DNA of 5,647 bases from the NCBI GenBank assembly GCA_929200485.1, contig CAKMZU010000085.1:1-5647 (forward strand). The letters are read 5' to 3'. The notes beneath the pieces are model-generated. The model was not told the DNA's origin, did not search any database, and worked only from the letters and a program-made list of their open reading frames with translations. A program made the translations under genes and the position numbers. This DNA is from an uncultured Gammaproteobacteria bacterium (GTDB lineage Bacteria; Pseudomonadota; Gammaproteobacteria; Pseudomonadales; DT-91). Below are positions 1 to 5,647 of this stretch, in pieces. Position 1 is the stretch's first letter, and the number at the start of each line of letters is the position of its first letter.

Positions 1-867
1 GGTGTTGCTGATGCGATAGAGTCTGACCTTAACGGCTTAACAAGGTTATTTCGTTGGTTGCAGTGGAAAAATCAAACGGCGTTTAAATCCTGGTTAGCCG
101 ATACCCATGACTTATTACGTCTGGAATGTGATTTTACGCATGAAGCAGTGATGCTTGAACGCTTTTCTGGCTATCTGGCCGATGATAGTCGATATGTTGT
201 GCCTGCGCTTTATAAAGCAGTATCTGATAGTCGGTTGTTAGTGGCAAGCTTTGAGTCCGGTGTTGCAGTCGATCATCAAACGATAACTGAGTTATCGCAA
301 ACAAGACGAAATGCGCTGGCGGCTTCTTTGTTTGAACTATTTTTGAAAGAGTTGTTTGAATTCGGTGACCTTCAAACCGACCCGAATTTTGGTAATTATC
401 GCGTTCGAATTAATGACGATATGGATCAATGGGTATTGCTCGACTTTGGTGCTGTGATTCGCTTTGATGAGACTTATTTATCGGCGGTTAAAGCGTTAAT
501 TCGTGCAGTTTTAGATGATGATGAGCAAGGTATTAGAGACGGCGCGATCGCTTTAGGTGTAATGCAGGCAGATTTCCCCGAACAAGTTCAAGCGGCCTTT
601 GCTCATCTCTGTCGATTATTAATGGAGCCGTTTTTAGGCAATAACCCGACAGCACTTAATGAAAGCGGGGATTACTGCTGGCATTTGAGTGAGCTGCCCA
701 GGCGAGCAGCAAAACTAGTCGCCAAATCTGCGTTGAGCCAGTATTTTGTTACACCTTCGTGTGAATTTACATTATTTTGTCGAAAGCTTTTAGGTATTTA
801 CCGAATATTAAGCCAACTTAAAGCGGAGTTTACTCCTGGTTTGGTGGAGGGGGTGGATTGGGGGTAA
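1..867 (+). CDS. ABC1/AarF-family atypical kinase, COQ8/ADCK3-like (5' partial)
   Basis: The reading frame is open from base 1, so the gene starts upstream; the TTG at 58 is an internal Leu codon. The 288 visible codons cover the C-terminal part of an ABC1 (UbiB/COQ8) protein-kinase-like fold. Visible motifs, numbered from the first codon in the window: GVADAIESDL at 1-10, the ECDFTHEA segment at 43-50 with its conserved acidic residues, QTDPNFGNY at 125-133 (the metal/catalytic-loop equivalent) and LLDFGAV at 146-152 (the DFG Asp is about 148). The KxGQ and Ala-rich-loop motifs of the family would lie in the missing N-terminal part. QTDPN, rather than the HxDxHPGN form common in bacterial UbiB, resembles mitochondrial COQ8/ADCK3. 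Family members support ubiquinone biosynthesis, probably as ATPases acting on lipid-bound intermediates or the biosynthetic complex; the exact role here is inferred. The last 38 bp overlap the convergent gene. Confidence 0.9.
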   Translation, partial: GVADAIESDLNGLTRLFRWLQWKNQTAFKSWLADTHDLLRLECDFTHEAVMLERFSGYLADDSRYVVPALYKAVSDSRLLVASFESGVAVDHQTITELSQTRRNALAASLFELFLKELFEFGDLQTDPNFGNYRVRINDDMDQWVLLDFGAVIRFDETYLSAVKALIRAVLDDDEQGIRDGAIALGVMQADFPEQVQAAFAHLCRLLMEPFLGNNPTALNESGDYCWHLSELPRRAAKLVAKSALSQYFVTPSCEFTLFCRKLLGIYRILSQLKAEFTPGLVEGVDWG

Positions 868-2158
868 AGCCTGTTGCGCCTTCAATACCTACGAGATTTC
901 TTGCATCAAACTCAGGGTTAGCGTTATTATTGCTTTGAGAGATTTGTTTTTGATCAGGATCTTTTTTGCTTGCATCAATAGCCCGTTTTAATTGAATATC
1001 ATAAAGTATTTCTGCTTGAGTGTCTGGATTTTCTATGCCTTGAGATTGTTCCTCTTTCTTTTGTTGTTCCAGGCTTTTCTTAAGCGCTTGTCTCATTTCT
1101 TCCTCTTGTATGTAGTCAGTATCTTTTTCGGGGTGATGATCAGCTCCATCCGAAATTTCTTTGGTCCTGCCCGTATTAGCTGTCATGACTCTCTTTAGGG
1201 ATGCGTTGTATGAATCTGCTTGAATAGATACTCTTCTGATAATTTCTTGGCAGCATTCATTAGAAACGACACTAATATTCGTTCCTGATTTATTGCTTTG
1301 AGTAAAGCAGCTTTGAACAATTAAATCTAATAAGTCTGAAGTGCTTATATCTACCTCTGCAAGCTGAGCTTTATCGGTGTTTTGGTAATGATCATCATTT
1401 TTAGGTGCCTGCCCCATATTCTGATGGATACGATCAAGTTGTTCGGCTACTTCTCTATTATTAAGGTGAGAAAAAGGCCCGTGGAAAAAGCTTGTATGTG
1501 ACTCGCTTAATATTTCATATTGCATTTCTTTTCCTGAAAATTGACTCTTTTGAGCTGTGTGGGTCAGTGCAAATAACACCTGTAGCCATTTACCCCGTAA
1601 ATGTTCATAAGTTTCCTCAGCTAGCTTCATATTATTGAAGTGATTGTTTGTCCTTACTGTGAGGTCATTTCTTGTGGCGGAGTTAGGAATGCTCATTTGT
1701 TTCATAAATTCTCTTTGATCTTTAGGAAGGGCCTCAGCATGTTTGTGATCTCTGTGTCTTTGATTTCTTTCGCGGAAATCCACGTACACCAACTGACAGA
1801 TAGCTTTGCAATTTTCTTTGTTTAGAAAATAGTATTCTTCTTCAGGGGTTAGTTCTATCCCAAAGGTTTCGCAGGTCTCTCTAAACCGTTTAGCTGAAGA
1901 AACAAGCTCGCATTTTTTTGTTGAGGGTGTTTTTATCTTTACCCAAGGTGGTGTTTCCATCTTGTCTATAGGCTGGGTTAGGCTTATATCATCTGTCTGA
2001 GTTGAAGCTTCTTGAAAAGTTGGAGTGGATATTTCAGTAGGTTCGACTTTTTCATTTTGTTGATCTTCATCTTTAATTCCTGCCATACAGCATGGGATGA
2101 TTGAAAAAAAAATAAACAGTGAGATGGCTGCCTGGGTAATGTGGTTTATAGATAACAT
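830..2158 (-). CDS. Predicted secreted protein of unknown family with UIM-like motifs (candidate effector)
   Basis: I do not recognise the family of this 442-residue protein. The ATG at 2158 is the only plausible start: an in-frame TAG lies seven codons upstream with no ATG, GTG or TTG between. No clear Shine-Dalgarno sequence precedes it. Residues 1-26 look like a signal peptide. Residues 27-75 are acidic, Pro/Thr/Gln-rich and probably disordered, with STQTDD at 52-57. Residues 80-250 are a mixed, probably helical region rich in charged residues, His and scattered Cys (96, 117, 121). Residues 265-325 are another helical segment with Cys 284, 302 and 303. Residues 350-400 are highly charged with one strong UIM match (E352-E354, M355, A358, S362) and one weaker one (L390, A393, S397, D400). 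The tail is Asn/Gln-rich and ends in five prolines at 435-439. It faces away from its right neighbours and overlaps the kinase gene on its left. Inferred role: an exported protein acting on or in a eukaryotic host. Alternatively it is a lineage-specific periplasmic protein in which the motif matches are chance. Confidence 0.8.
   Translation of the reverse strand: MLSINHITQAAISLFIFFSIIPCCMAGIKDEDQQNEKVEPTEISTPTFQEASTQTDDISLTQPIDKMETPPWVKIKTPSTKKCELVSSAKRFRETCETFGIELTPEEEYYFLNKENCKAICQLVYVDFRERNQRHRDHKHAEALPKDQREFMKQMSIPNSATRNDLTVRTNNHFNNMKLAEETYEHLRGKWLQVLFALTHTAQKSQFSGKEMQYEILSESHTSFFHGPFSHLNNREVAEQLDRIHQNMGQAPKNDDHYQNTDKAQLAEVDISTSDLLDLIVQSCFTQSNKSGTNISVVSNECCQEIIRRVSIQADSYNASLKRVMTANTGRTKEISDGADHHPEKDTDYIQEEEMRQALKKSLEQQKKEEQSQGIENPDTQAEILYDIQLKRAIDASKKDPDQKQISQSNNNANPEFDARNLVGIEGATGFTPNPPPPPNQE
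838..864 (+). other. G-rich tract at the convergent gene overlap
   Basis: On the + strand this stretch has six G runs of two to five bases, separated by one to three bases. Read on the - strand it encodes the polyproline tail of the 442-residue protein; read on the + strand it encodes the last codons of the kinase gene. Only two runs have three or more Gs, so any quadruplex would have two tetrads. Confidence 0.4.
959..1006 (-). other. Weaker UIM-like segment 2 (residues 385-400)
   Basis: LYDIQLKRAIDASKKD has the UIM core spacing (L390, A393, S397, D400), with the acidic residue after Ser in the right place. The acidic run before the hydrophobic residue is reduced to D387 and the more distant E383. 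It lies 35 residues after segment 1 (Ala to Ala). On its own this would not be convincing; next to segment 1 it suggests a tandem pair. Confidence 0.35.
1064..1108 (-). other. Ubiquitin-interacting-motif-like segment 1 (residues 351-365)
   Basis: QEEEMRQALKKSLEQ fits the UIM consensus: an acidic run, a hydrophobic residue, two any, Ala, three any, Ser. Here these are E352-E354, M355, A358 and S362. The consensus acidic residue after Ser is shifted by one (E364, then Q365). In eukaryotic proteins this is a single helix whose Ala contacts the Ile44 patch of ubiquitin. The match is seen directly; ubiquitin binding is inference. Confidence 0.6.
1988..2011 (-). other. TQT short linear motif (residues 50-57), dynein light chain LC8-type
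   Basis: EASTQTDD lies in the low-complexity region just after the signal peptide. The TQT triplet (residues 53-55) followed by Asp is the anchor found in many LC8 (DYNLL) partners. Short motifs arise by chance, so this is a suggestion only. It counts here because the surrounding stretch looks disordered and the protein looks exported. Confidence 0.3.
2081..2158 (-). other. Signal peptide of the 442-residue protein
   Basis: Residues 1-26 comprise a short polar n-region (MLSINHITQ), a hydrophobic core (AAISLFIFFSII) and a likely cleavage site after C24-M25-A26, giving a mature protein that starts GIKDEDQQ. The n-region has no Lys or Arg, which is unusual for a Sec signal, so an uncleaved membrane anchor is possible. 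The two cysteines (C23, C24) follow IIP rather than a canonical lipobox, so a lipoprotein is unlikely. Confidence 0.65.
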
Positions 2159-2356
2159 GATGGTCTGACTTAATAACTATTCAATGCTCTAGACCTGACA
2201 TACATTTTTTTGTTCAGTTATTTATTCATAACGTTTTACCTAAGGTTTTTTTGGAGCGATTATTTCTTTGCCTGTTGCACTTATCGAATCGGTGTTTTCT
2301 AGTAGAAACTTGCTTAATCTAATAGTTCAGGTCGCCATTTACTGATTATTCATCCT
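2159..2356. other. Divergent intergenic region with no gene seen
   Basis: This AT-rich stretch separates the - strand gene from the rightward promoter. I found no convincing open reading frame, hairpin with a T-run, or RNA gene. I also searched the - strand for a promoter for the 442-residue protein and found no good -35/-10 pair. Its expression may need an activator, or its promoter may be degenerate. Confidence 0.5.
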
Positions 2357-2384
2357 TTGAAATTGCTGAATGTCGCATTATAAT
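2357..2384 (+). promoter_or_regulatory. Sigma70 promoter for the trm112-like/hinT operon
   Basis: TTGAAA (2357-2362, five of six consensus bases) is followed by a 16-base spacer and a perfect TATAAT (2379-2384). Transcription should begin near 2391, leaving a leader of about 28 bases before the ATG at 2419. This rules out the in-frame ATG at 2383, which lies inside the -10 box. Confidence 0.8.
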
Positions 2385-2387
2385 GCG
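2374..2387. promoter_or_regulatory. Perfect 14-bp palindrome over the -10 box
   Basis: CGCATTATAATGCG is a perfect inverted repeat with no spacer that contains the entire TATAAT box. The placement would suit a repressor that blocks RNA polymerase. Because TATAAT is itself nearly symmetric about its TATA core, only the outer CGCAT/ATGCG arms are informative. Calling it an operator is inference. Confidence 0.35.
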
Positions 2388-2418
2388 GATTTTAGCGATT
2401 ACTGTTGGTGGCTTTGCC

Positions 2419-2610
2419 ATGATTGACGAGAAATTATTAAGTATTTTGGTATGTCCTGTGAGCAAAGCGCCATTGGAATATCATGCTGAAACTAATGAGT
2501 TATTCTGTAAGGCAAGCGGTTTGGCTTATCCTATTCGTGATGATATTCCAGTGATGATCGAAGCAGAAGCTCGCGCCCTCACGCAGGAAGAAAAGGACGC
2601 GCTTGCTTGA
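2419..2610 (+). CDS. Trm112/YcaR-family small protein
   Basis: This 63-residue protein begins [19 protein letters not shown] and continues with [18 protein letters not shown], both hallmarks of the Trm112/YcaR family (E. coli YcaR is about 60 residues). Eukaryotic and archaeal Trm112 stabilises and activates methyltransferases that modify tRNA, rRNA and release factors; the bacterial role is less settled. The start at 2419 is chosen because family members begin about four residues before the LL pair, a GGTGG stretch lies just upstream as a ribosome site, and the longer version from 2383 would start inside the promoter. C12 and C30 remain, but the second Cys of the CPxC zinc motif is Ser15, as in other degenerate bacterial members, so zinc binding is doubtful. 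Its stop overlaps the start of the next gene by four bases. Confidence 0.9.
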   Translation: MIDEKLLSILVCPVSKAPLEYHAETNELFCKASGLAYPIRDDIPVMIEAEARALTQEEKDALA

Positions 2611-2960
2611 GCGCCTCTGGTATCGGTGAATCAGTATTCGAGAAAATCATTCGAGGGGATGTGCCCGCCGAGCGATTATTTGAAGACGATCAGTGCATAG
2701 TGATCAATGATCTTCATCCCCAAGCACCTGTGCATTTTCTCGTTATTCCCAAAAAAAAGCTGGTATCATTAATGGATACACAAGCTGATGATCAGGCGTT
2801 GCTTGGTCATCTTCTACTGGTTGCCTCGCAAGTTGCTGAAACGATTGGACTCTCGGGCTATCGGTTGGTTGCTAATAATGGCCGCTCGGCAGGGCAGACG
2901 GTGATGCATCTGCACTTTCATGTGCTGGGGAGAAAGACCCTAAGTGAGCAGGGACTTTAA
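2607..2960 (+). CDS. hinT: HIT-family nucleotide hydrolase, HinT-like
   Basis: This 117-residue protein has the typical length of HinT. Residues 10-15 (VFEKII) match the start of the fold, 38-48 ([11 protein letters not shown]) form the conserved core strand, N91, G96 and Q97 belong to the active site, and H101-L-H103-F-H105 is the histidine triad, with the central His as nucleophile. HinT hydrolyses purine nucleoside phosphoramidates and aminoacyl-adenylates, including by-products of aminoacyl-tRNA synthetases, which fits its place just before alaS. The start is a TTG overlapping the upstream stop (TTGA). AAGGA about ten bases upstream is the ribosome site, so translation is probably coupled to the trm112-like gene. 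The Cys residues of CxxC-type HIT proteins are absent, as in E. coli HinT. Confidence 0.93.
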   Translation: MSASGIGESVFEKIIRGDVPAERLFEDDQCIVINDLHPQAPVHFLVIPKKKLVSLMDTQADDQALLGHLLLVASQVAETIGLSGYRLVANNGRSAGQTVMHLHFHVLGRKTLSEQGL

Positions 2961-2997
2961 TTTTTTTGACGTATTTTTTAAAAGACGCTTCGTTGAT

Positions 2998-3026
2998 TTG
3001 CCGGTTTAAATAAAAAACTCTGTAAG
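2998..3026 (+). promoter_or_regulatory. Tentative weak promoter before alaS
   Basis: TTGCCG (2998-3003), a 17-base spacer and TGTAAG (3021-3026) each match four of six sigma70 consensus bases, ending 23 bases before the alaS ATG. The 89-base gap after hinT shows no terminator hairpin, so alaS may simply be read through from the upstream operon. Confidence 0.2.
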
Positions 3027-3049
3027 TTTTGGTTGATTGAGACCTCTCT

Positions 3050-5647
3050 ATGACAAACCCTCCTATAACTAATATCCCTCCTGTGACTTCTATCCCGAGG
3101 AGTACAGCAGATATTCGTGCTGCGTTTCTTAAATTTTTTGAGGATCAGCAGCATCAGATTGTTGATTCCAGCAGTTTAATTCCTGGCAATGACCCCACTT
3201 TACTATTTACCAATGCGGGTATGAATCAGTTCAAGGATGTGTTTTTAGGGCAAGAACAGAGGGGTTACAATCGAGCGACTACATCTCAGCGGTGTGTAAG
3301 GGCAGGGGGTAAGCACAATGATCTTGAAAATGTGGGTTACACTGCTCGTCACCACACATTTTTTGAGATGTTGGGTAACTTTTCTTTTGGTGATTACTTT
3401 AAGCGAGAAGCGATTCAGTTTGCTTGGGATTTTTTGACTAAAGTTCTGCAGTTGCCTGCGGAGAAGCTTTGGGTCACTGTGCATATTTCAGATGACGAAG
3501 CAGAGCGCATCTGGAAAGATGAAATGGGCATTGACCCTACACGTTTCTCTAAGCTTGATGAAGATAACTTCTGGCAGATGGGTGATACTGGGCCGTGCGG
3601 GCCAAGTTCGGAGATTTTCTATGATCATGGTGAGGGCATTTTTGGTGATCCTCCCGGTGGCGAACATGATGATGGCGATCGTTATATCGAAATCTGGAAT
3701 CTGGTTTTTATGCAGTTTGAAAAGCAGGCGAACGGCGAGATGATCCCATTACCTAACCCTTCCATTGATACCGGTATGGGGTTGGAACGGGTCGCTGCCA
3801 TTATGCAGGGTGTTCATAATAATTATGATATCGATCTGTTTCAGTCTCTAGTGAAAAGTGCGGCGAGCATTTTACAGGTCAGTGATTTAAATGCTCAGTC
3901 ACTGCGTGTCGTAGCTGACCATATTCGCTCGGTTGCTTTCTTAATTGCAGACGGCGTGTTGCCGTCGAATGAGGGGAGAGGCTATGTGCTAAGACGCATC
4001 ATGCGACGAGCGATTCGTCATGGTCATAAGCTGGGCGCGACGGATCATTTTTTCTATAAGCTCGCTGAATCTTTAGCGGATGTGATGGGCGATGCCTATC
4101 CTGTGCTGCGTGAAAAGCTCACTATTATCACTGATGCCATTCATCAAGAAGAAGAGCAATTTGCCAAGACATTAGATAAAGGCATGCAGGTCTTAAATGA
4201 TGCCTTAACTAATATGGATGGCAATGAAATCGAAGGGAGTCTGGTATTCAAACTTTACGATACCTTTGGCTTTCCTGTTGACTTAACCAATGATATTGCG
4301 CGAGAAAAAGGCCTTGATCTGGATATGGCCGGCTATAACGTCGCTATGAATGAGCAAAAATCCCGCTCAAAAGATGCAGGCGCTTTTGATTTGGATTATA
4401 CCGCACAGATTAAAGTTGAAGGTGAAACTGAATTCACAGGTTATGATCATTTAAATGGTGAGCATAAAATTGTGGCGCTTTTTGATGAAAATGGCGAAGT
4501 GGACGTTTTAGGTCAAGGTAAAAATGGCTTTTTGGTTTTGGATCAAACGCCATTCTATGCCGAGTCTGGTGGTCAGGTTGGCGATAAAGGATTTTTACAT
4601 GGCAAAGGCTTTAAAGCCTTGGTTAAAGATGTCCAAAAACAAGGTGCGCATCATATTCATCATGTGAATGTCATTGAGGGTGAGGTTAATAAATCTGAAG
4701 TCGATACTCAGGTGGATGAACAAAAACGGCAAGCCATCAAGCTTAATCATTCAGCCACTCATTTGCTGCATGCCGTTCTTCGAGATTTCTTGGGTGCTCA
4801 TGTTGAACAGAAGGGTTCTTTAAATGATGCTGATAAACTTCGCTTTGATTTTTCTCATACGAAGGCAGTTACGCAAGAAGAGTTATCGGCAATAGAGATG
4901 AAAGTGAACCAGTTAATTCGTGAGAATTCATTGGTTGAAACCGATATCACTGATAAAGAAGGCGCAATGCAAAAAGGCGCATTAGCGCTATTTGGTGAAA
5001 AATATGGCGATGCCGTTCGTGTGTTAAGTATGGGCGGTGGATATTCAGTTGAGCTATGTGGTGGAACACACGTAACACGTACAGGTGATATTGGCTTATT
5101 TAAAATTCTTCAGGAGTCTGGCGTCGCATCAGGTGTACGCCGAATTGAAGCGGTAACAGGTGAGGCCGCTTTAGGTTTTATCTCTGGCCGTTTTGAATTG
5201 TTAGATAAAGCCGAAGCCACGGTGAGAGCAACTGATCAGAATGTATTGGATAAGGTTGAGAAGTTACTTTCTGGGCAGAGAACCCTTGAAAAGCAAGTTC
5301 AGCAGTTGCAAACGAAGTTGGCGGCAAGCTCGGGCCAGGATATCACCAGCGAAGTCGTCAAAGTCGGTGAGATTAATGTGTTGGCAAAAGAGTTGCCGGG
5401 TGTTGATCGCAAAGCCTTGTTATCATCGCTTGATCAATTAAAAAATAAGTGTGAGCCTGCGGTTATTCTTTTAGCATCTAAAGATGATAAAGGTATTACC
5501 TTGGTCGCTGGTGTTAGCAAATCATTAACCTCCTCTATAAAAGCAGGGGATTTAATGAAGGAAATGTCAGCAAAAATTGGTGGTAAAGGCGGTGGTCGCC
5601 CTGATACTGCGCAAGGCGGTGGTCAGGATGCGTCAAAACTAGACGAA
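3050..5647 (+). CDS. alaS: Alanyl-tRNA synthetase (3' partial)
   Basis: The frame is open for all 866 codons to the window edge. E. coli AlaS has 876 residues, so roughly 20 codons and the stop are missing. It charges tRNA-Ala with alanine and edits mischarged Ser and Gly. Class II catalytic domain: [13 protein letters not shown] near residues 18-30, [13 protein letters not shown] near 47-59, motif 2 from R75 ([17 protein letters not shown]) and motif 3 G242-M-G-L-E-R247. The editing domain carries the zinc site H567-x3-H571 and C670-x3-H674 (CGGTH). A coiled segment near 730-765 leads to the C-Ala domain with [15 protein letters not shown] near the right edge. The ATG at 3050 is chosen, with only a weak GAG-type ribosome site. 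It gives an N-terminal extension of about 15 residues over E. coli; a GTG at 3083 is an alternative start but has no ribosome site. Confidence 0.97.
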   Translation, partial: MTNPPITNIPPVTSIPRSTADIRAAFLKFFEDQQHQIVDSSSLIPGNDPTLLFTNAGMNQFKDVFLGQEQRGYNRATTSQRCVRAGGKHNDLENVGYTARHHTFFEMLGNFSFGDYFKREAIQFAWDFLTKVLQLPAEKLWVTVHISDDEAERIWKDEMGIDPTRFSKLDEDNFWQMGDTGPCGPSSEIFYDHGEGIFGDPPGGEHDDGDRYIEIWNLVFMQFEKQANGEMIPLPNPSIDTGMGLERVAAIMQGVHNNYDIDLFQSLVKSAASILQVSDLNAQSLRVVADHIRSVAFLIADGVLPSNEGRGYVLRRIMRRAIRHGHKLGATDHFFYKLAESLADVMGDAYPVLREKLTIITDAIHQEEEQFAKTLDKGMQVLNDALTNMDGNEIEGSLVFKLYDTFGFPVDLTNDIAREKGLDLDMAGYNVAMNEQKSRSKDAGAFDLDYTAQIKVEGETEFTGYDHLNGEHKIVALFDENGEVDVLGQGKNGFLVLDQTPFYAESGGQVGDKGFLHGKGFKALVKDVQKQGAHHIHHVNVIEGEVNKSEVDTQVDEQKRQAIKLNHSATHLLHAVLRDFLGAHVEQKGSLNDADKLRFDFSHTKAVTQEELSAIEMKVNQLIRENSLVETDITDKEGAMQKGALALFGEKYGDAVRVLSMGGGYSVELCGGTHVTRTGDIGLFKILQESGVASGVRRIEAVTGEAALGFISGRFELLDKAEATVRATDQNVLDKVEKLLSGQRTLEKQVQQLQTKLAASSGQDITSEVVKVGEINVLAKELPGVDRKALLSSLDQLKNKCEPAVILLASKDDKGITLVAGVSKSLTSSIKAGDLMKEMSAKIGGKGGGRPDTAQGGGQDASKLDE
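3056..3091 (+). repeat. Imperfect 18-bp tandem repeat in the alaS N-terminal extension
   Basis: Two adjacent 18-base units (3056-3073 and 3074-3091) match at 13 of 18 positions and encode NPPITN and IPPVTS, followed by a remnant beginning IPR. The repeat makes up most of the extra N-terminal residues compared with E. coli AlaS. Confidence 0.5.

Noticed and set aside
58..60. TTG as the start of the ABC1 kinase gene
   Set aside because: The frame is open to base 1 and the upstream codons encode the conserved GVADAIESDL motif, so the gene begins outside the window.
992..1198. Small + strand reading frame rich in Phe and Leu
   Set aside because: It is the antisense shadow of the charged, Lys/Glu-rich UIM region of the - strand gene and has no ribosome site.
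1640..1825. Small + strand reading frame of 61 codons
   Set aside because: It lies antisense within the 442-residue gene and shows no recognisable motif or ribosome site.
2081..2092. Lipobox at the IIPCC sequence of the secreted protein
   Set aside because: The residues before either Cys do not fit the [LVI][AST][GA]C consensus; cleavage after CMA is more plausible.
2383..2418. Upstream in-frame ATG for the Trm112-like gene, adding 12 residues
   Set aside because: It lies inside the TATAAT box, before the expected transcription start, and the extra residues have no counterpart in the family.
2961..3049. Intrinsic terminator between hinT and alaS
   Set aside because: There are T and A runs but no GC-rich hairpin; the best stem is three base pairs.
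3245..3743. Two short reading frames (- strand 3245-3484, + strand 3492-3743)
   Set aside because: Both are out-of-frame shadows of the alaS catalytic domain, whose own frame is continuous.
5241..5441. + strand reading frame of 66 codons
   Set aside because: It is an out-of-frame shadow of the 3' part of alaS.

Overview
This window looks like a chromosomal segment of a gammaproteobacterium of moderate-to-low GC. That rests on the AlaS, HinT and Trm112/YcaR-like sequences, which read as gammaproteobacterial. A predicted secreted protein with eukaryotic-type motifs suggests a host-associated or intracellular lifestyle, for example an Endozoicomonas-like or Legionella-like bacterium. The genus is a guess and cannot be fixed from this sequence.

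Layout. (1) Bases 1-867, + strand: the C-terminal part of an ABC1/AarF-family atypical kinase. It is closer in its motifs to the COQ8/ADCK3 type than to UbiB proper, and its N-terminus lies outside the window. (2) Bases 830-2158, - strand: a 442-residue protein of unknown family. It has an N-terminal signal peptide, a TQT-type short linear motif, one very good and one weaker ubiquitin-interacting-motif (UIM) match near the C-terminus, and a polyproline tail. Its 3' end overlaps the 3' end of the kinase gene tail to tail by 38 bp. (3) Bases 2159-2418: a divergent intergenic region. It carries a near-consensus sigma70 promoter reading right, with a perfect 14-bp palindrome over its -10 box. (4) Bases 2419-2610 and 2607-2960, + strand: a Trm112/YcaR-like small protein and a HinT-type HIT hydrolase, overlapping by 4 bases and surely co-transcribed. 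(5) Bases 3050 to the right edge, + strand: alaS, open through all 866 codons in the window and cut off by the window end an estimated 20 or so codons before its stop.

How they fit together. The + strand genes are housekeeping: isoprenoid-quinone-type kinase/ATPase, methyltransferase helper, nucleotide phosphoramidase and tRNA charging. The - strand gene is the outlier. It is AT-richer by hand count of a few lines, unlike any family I recognise, and built like a bacterial effector that could engage host ubiquitin and dynein light chain. It is the main candidate for an undescribed function here. I see no tRNA, rRNA, CRISPR array or insertion sequence.
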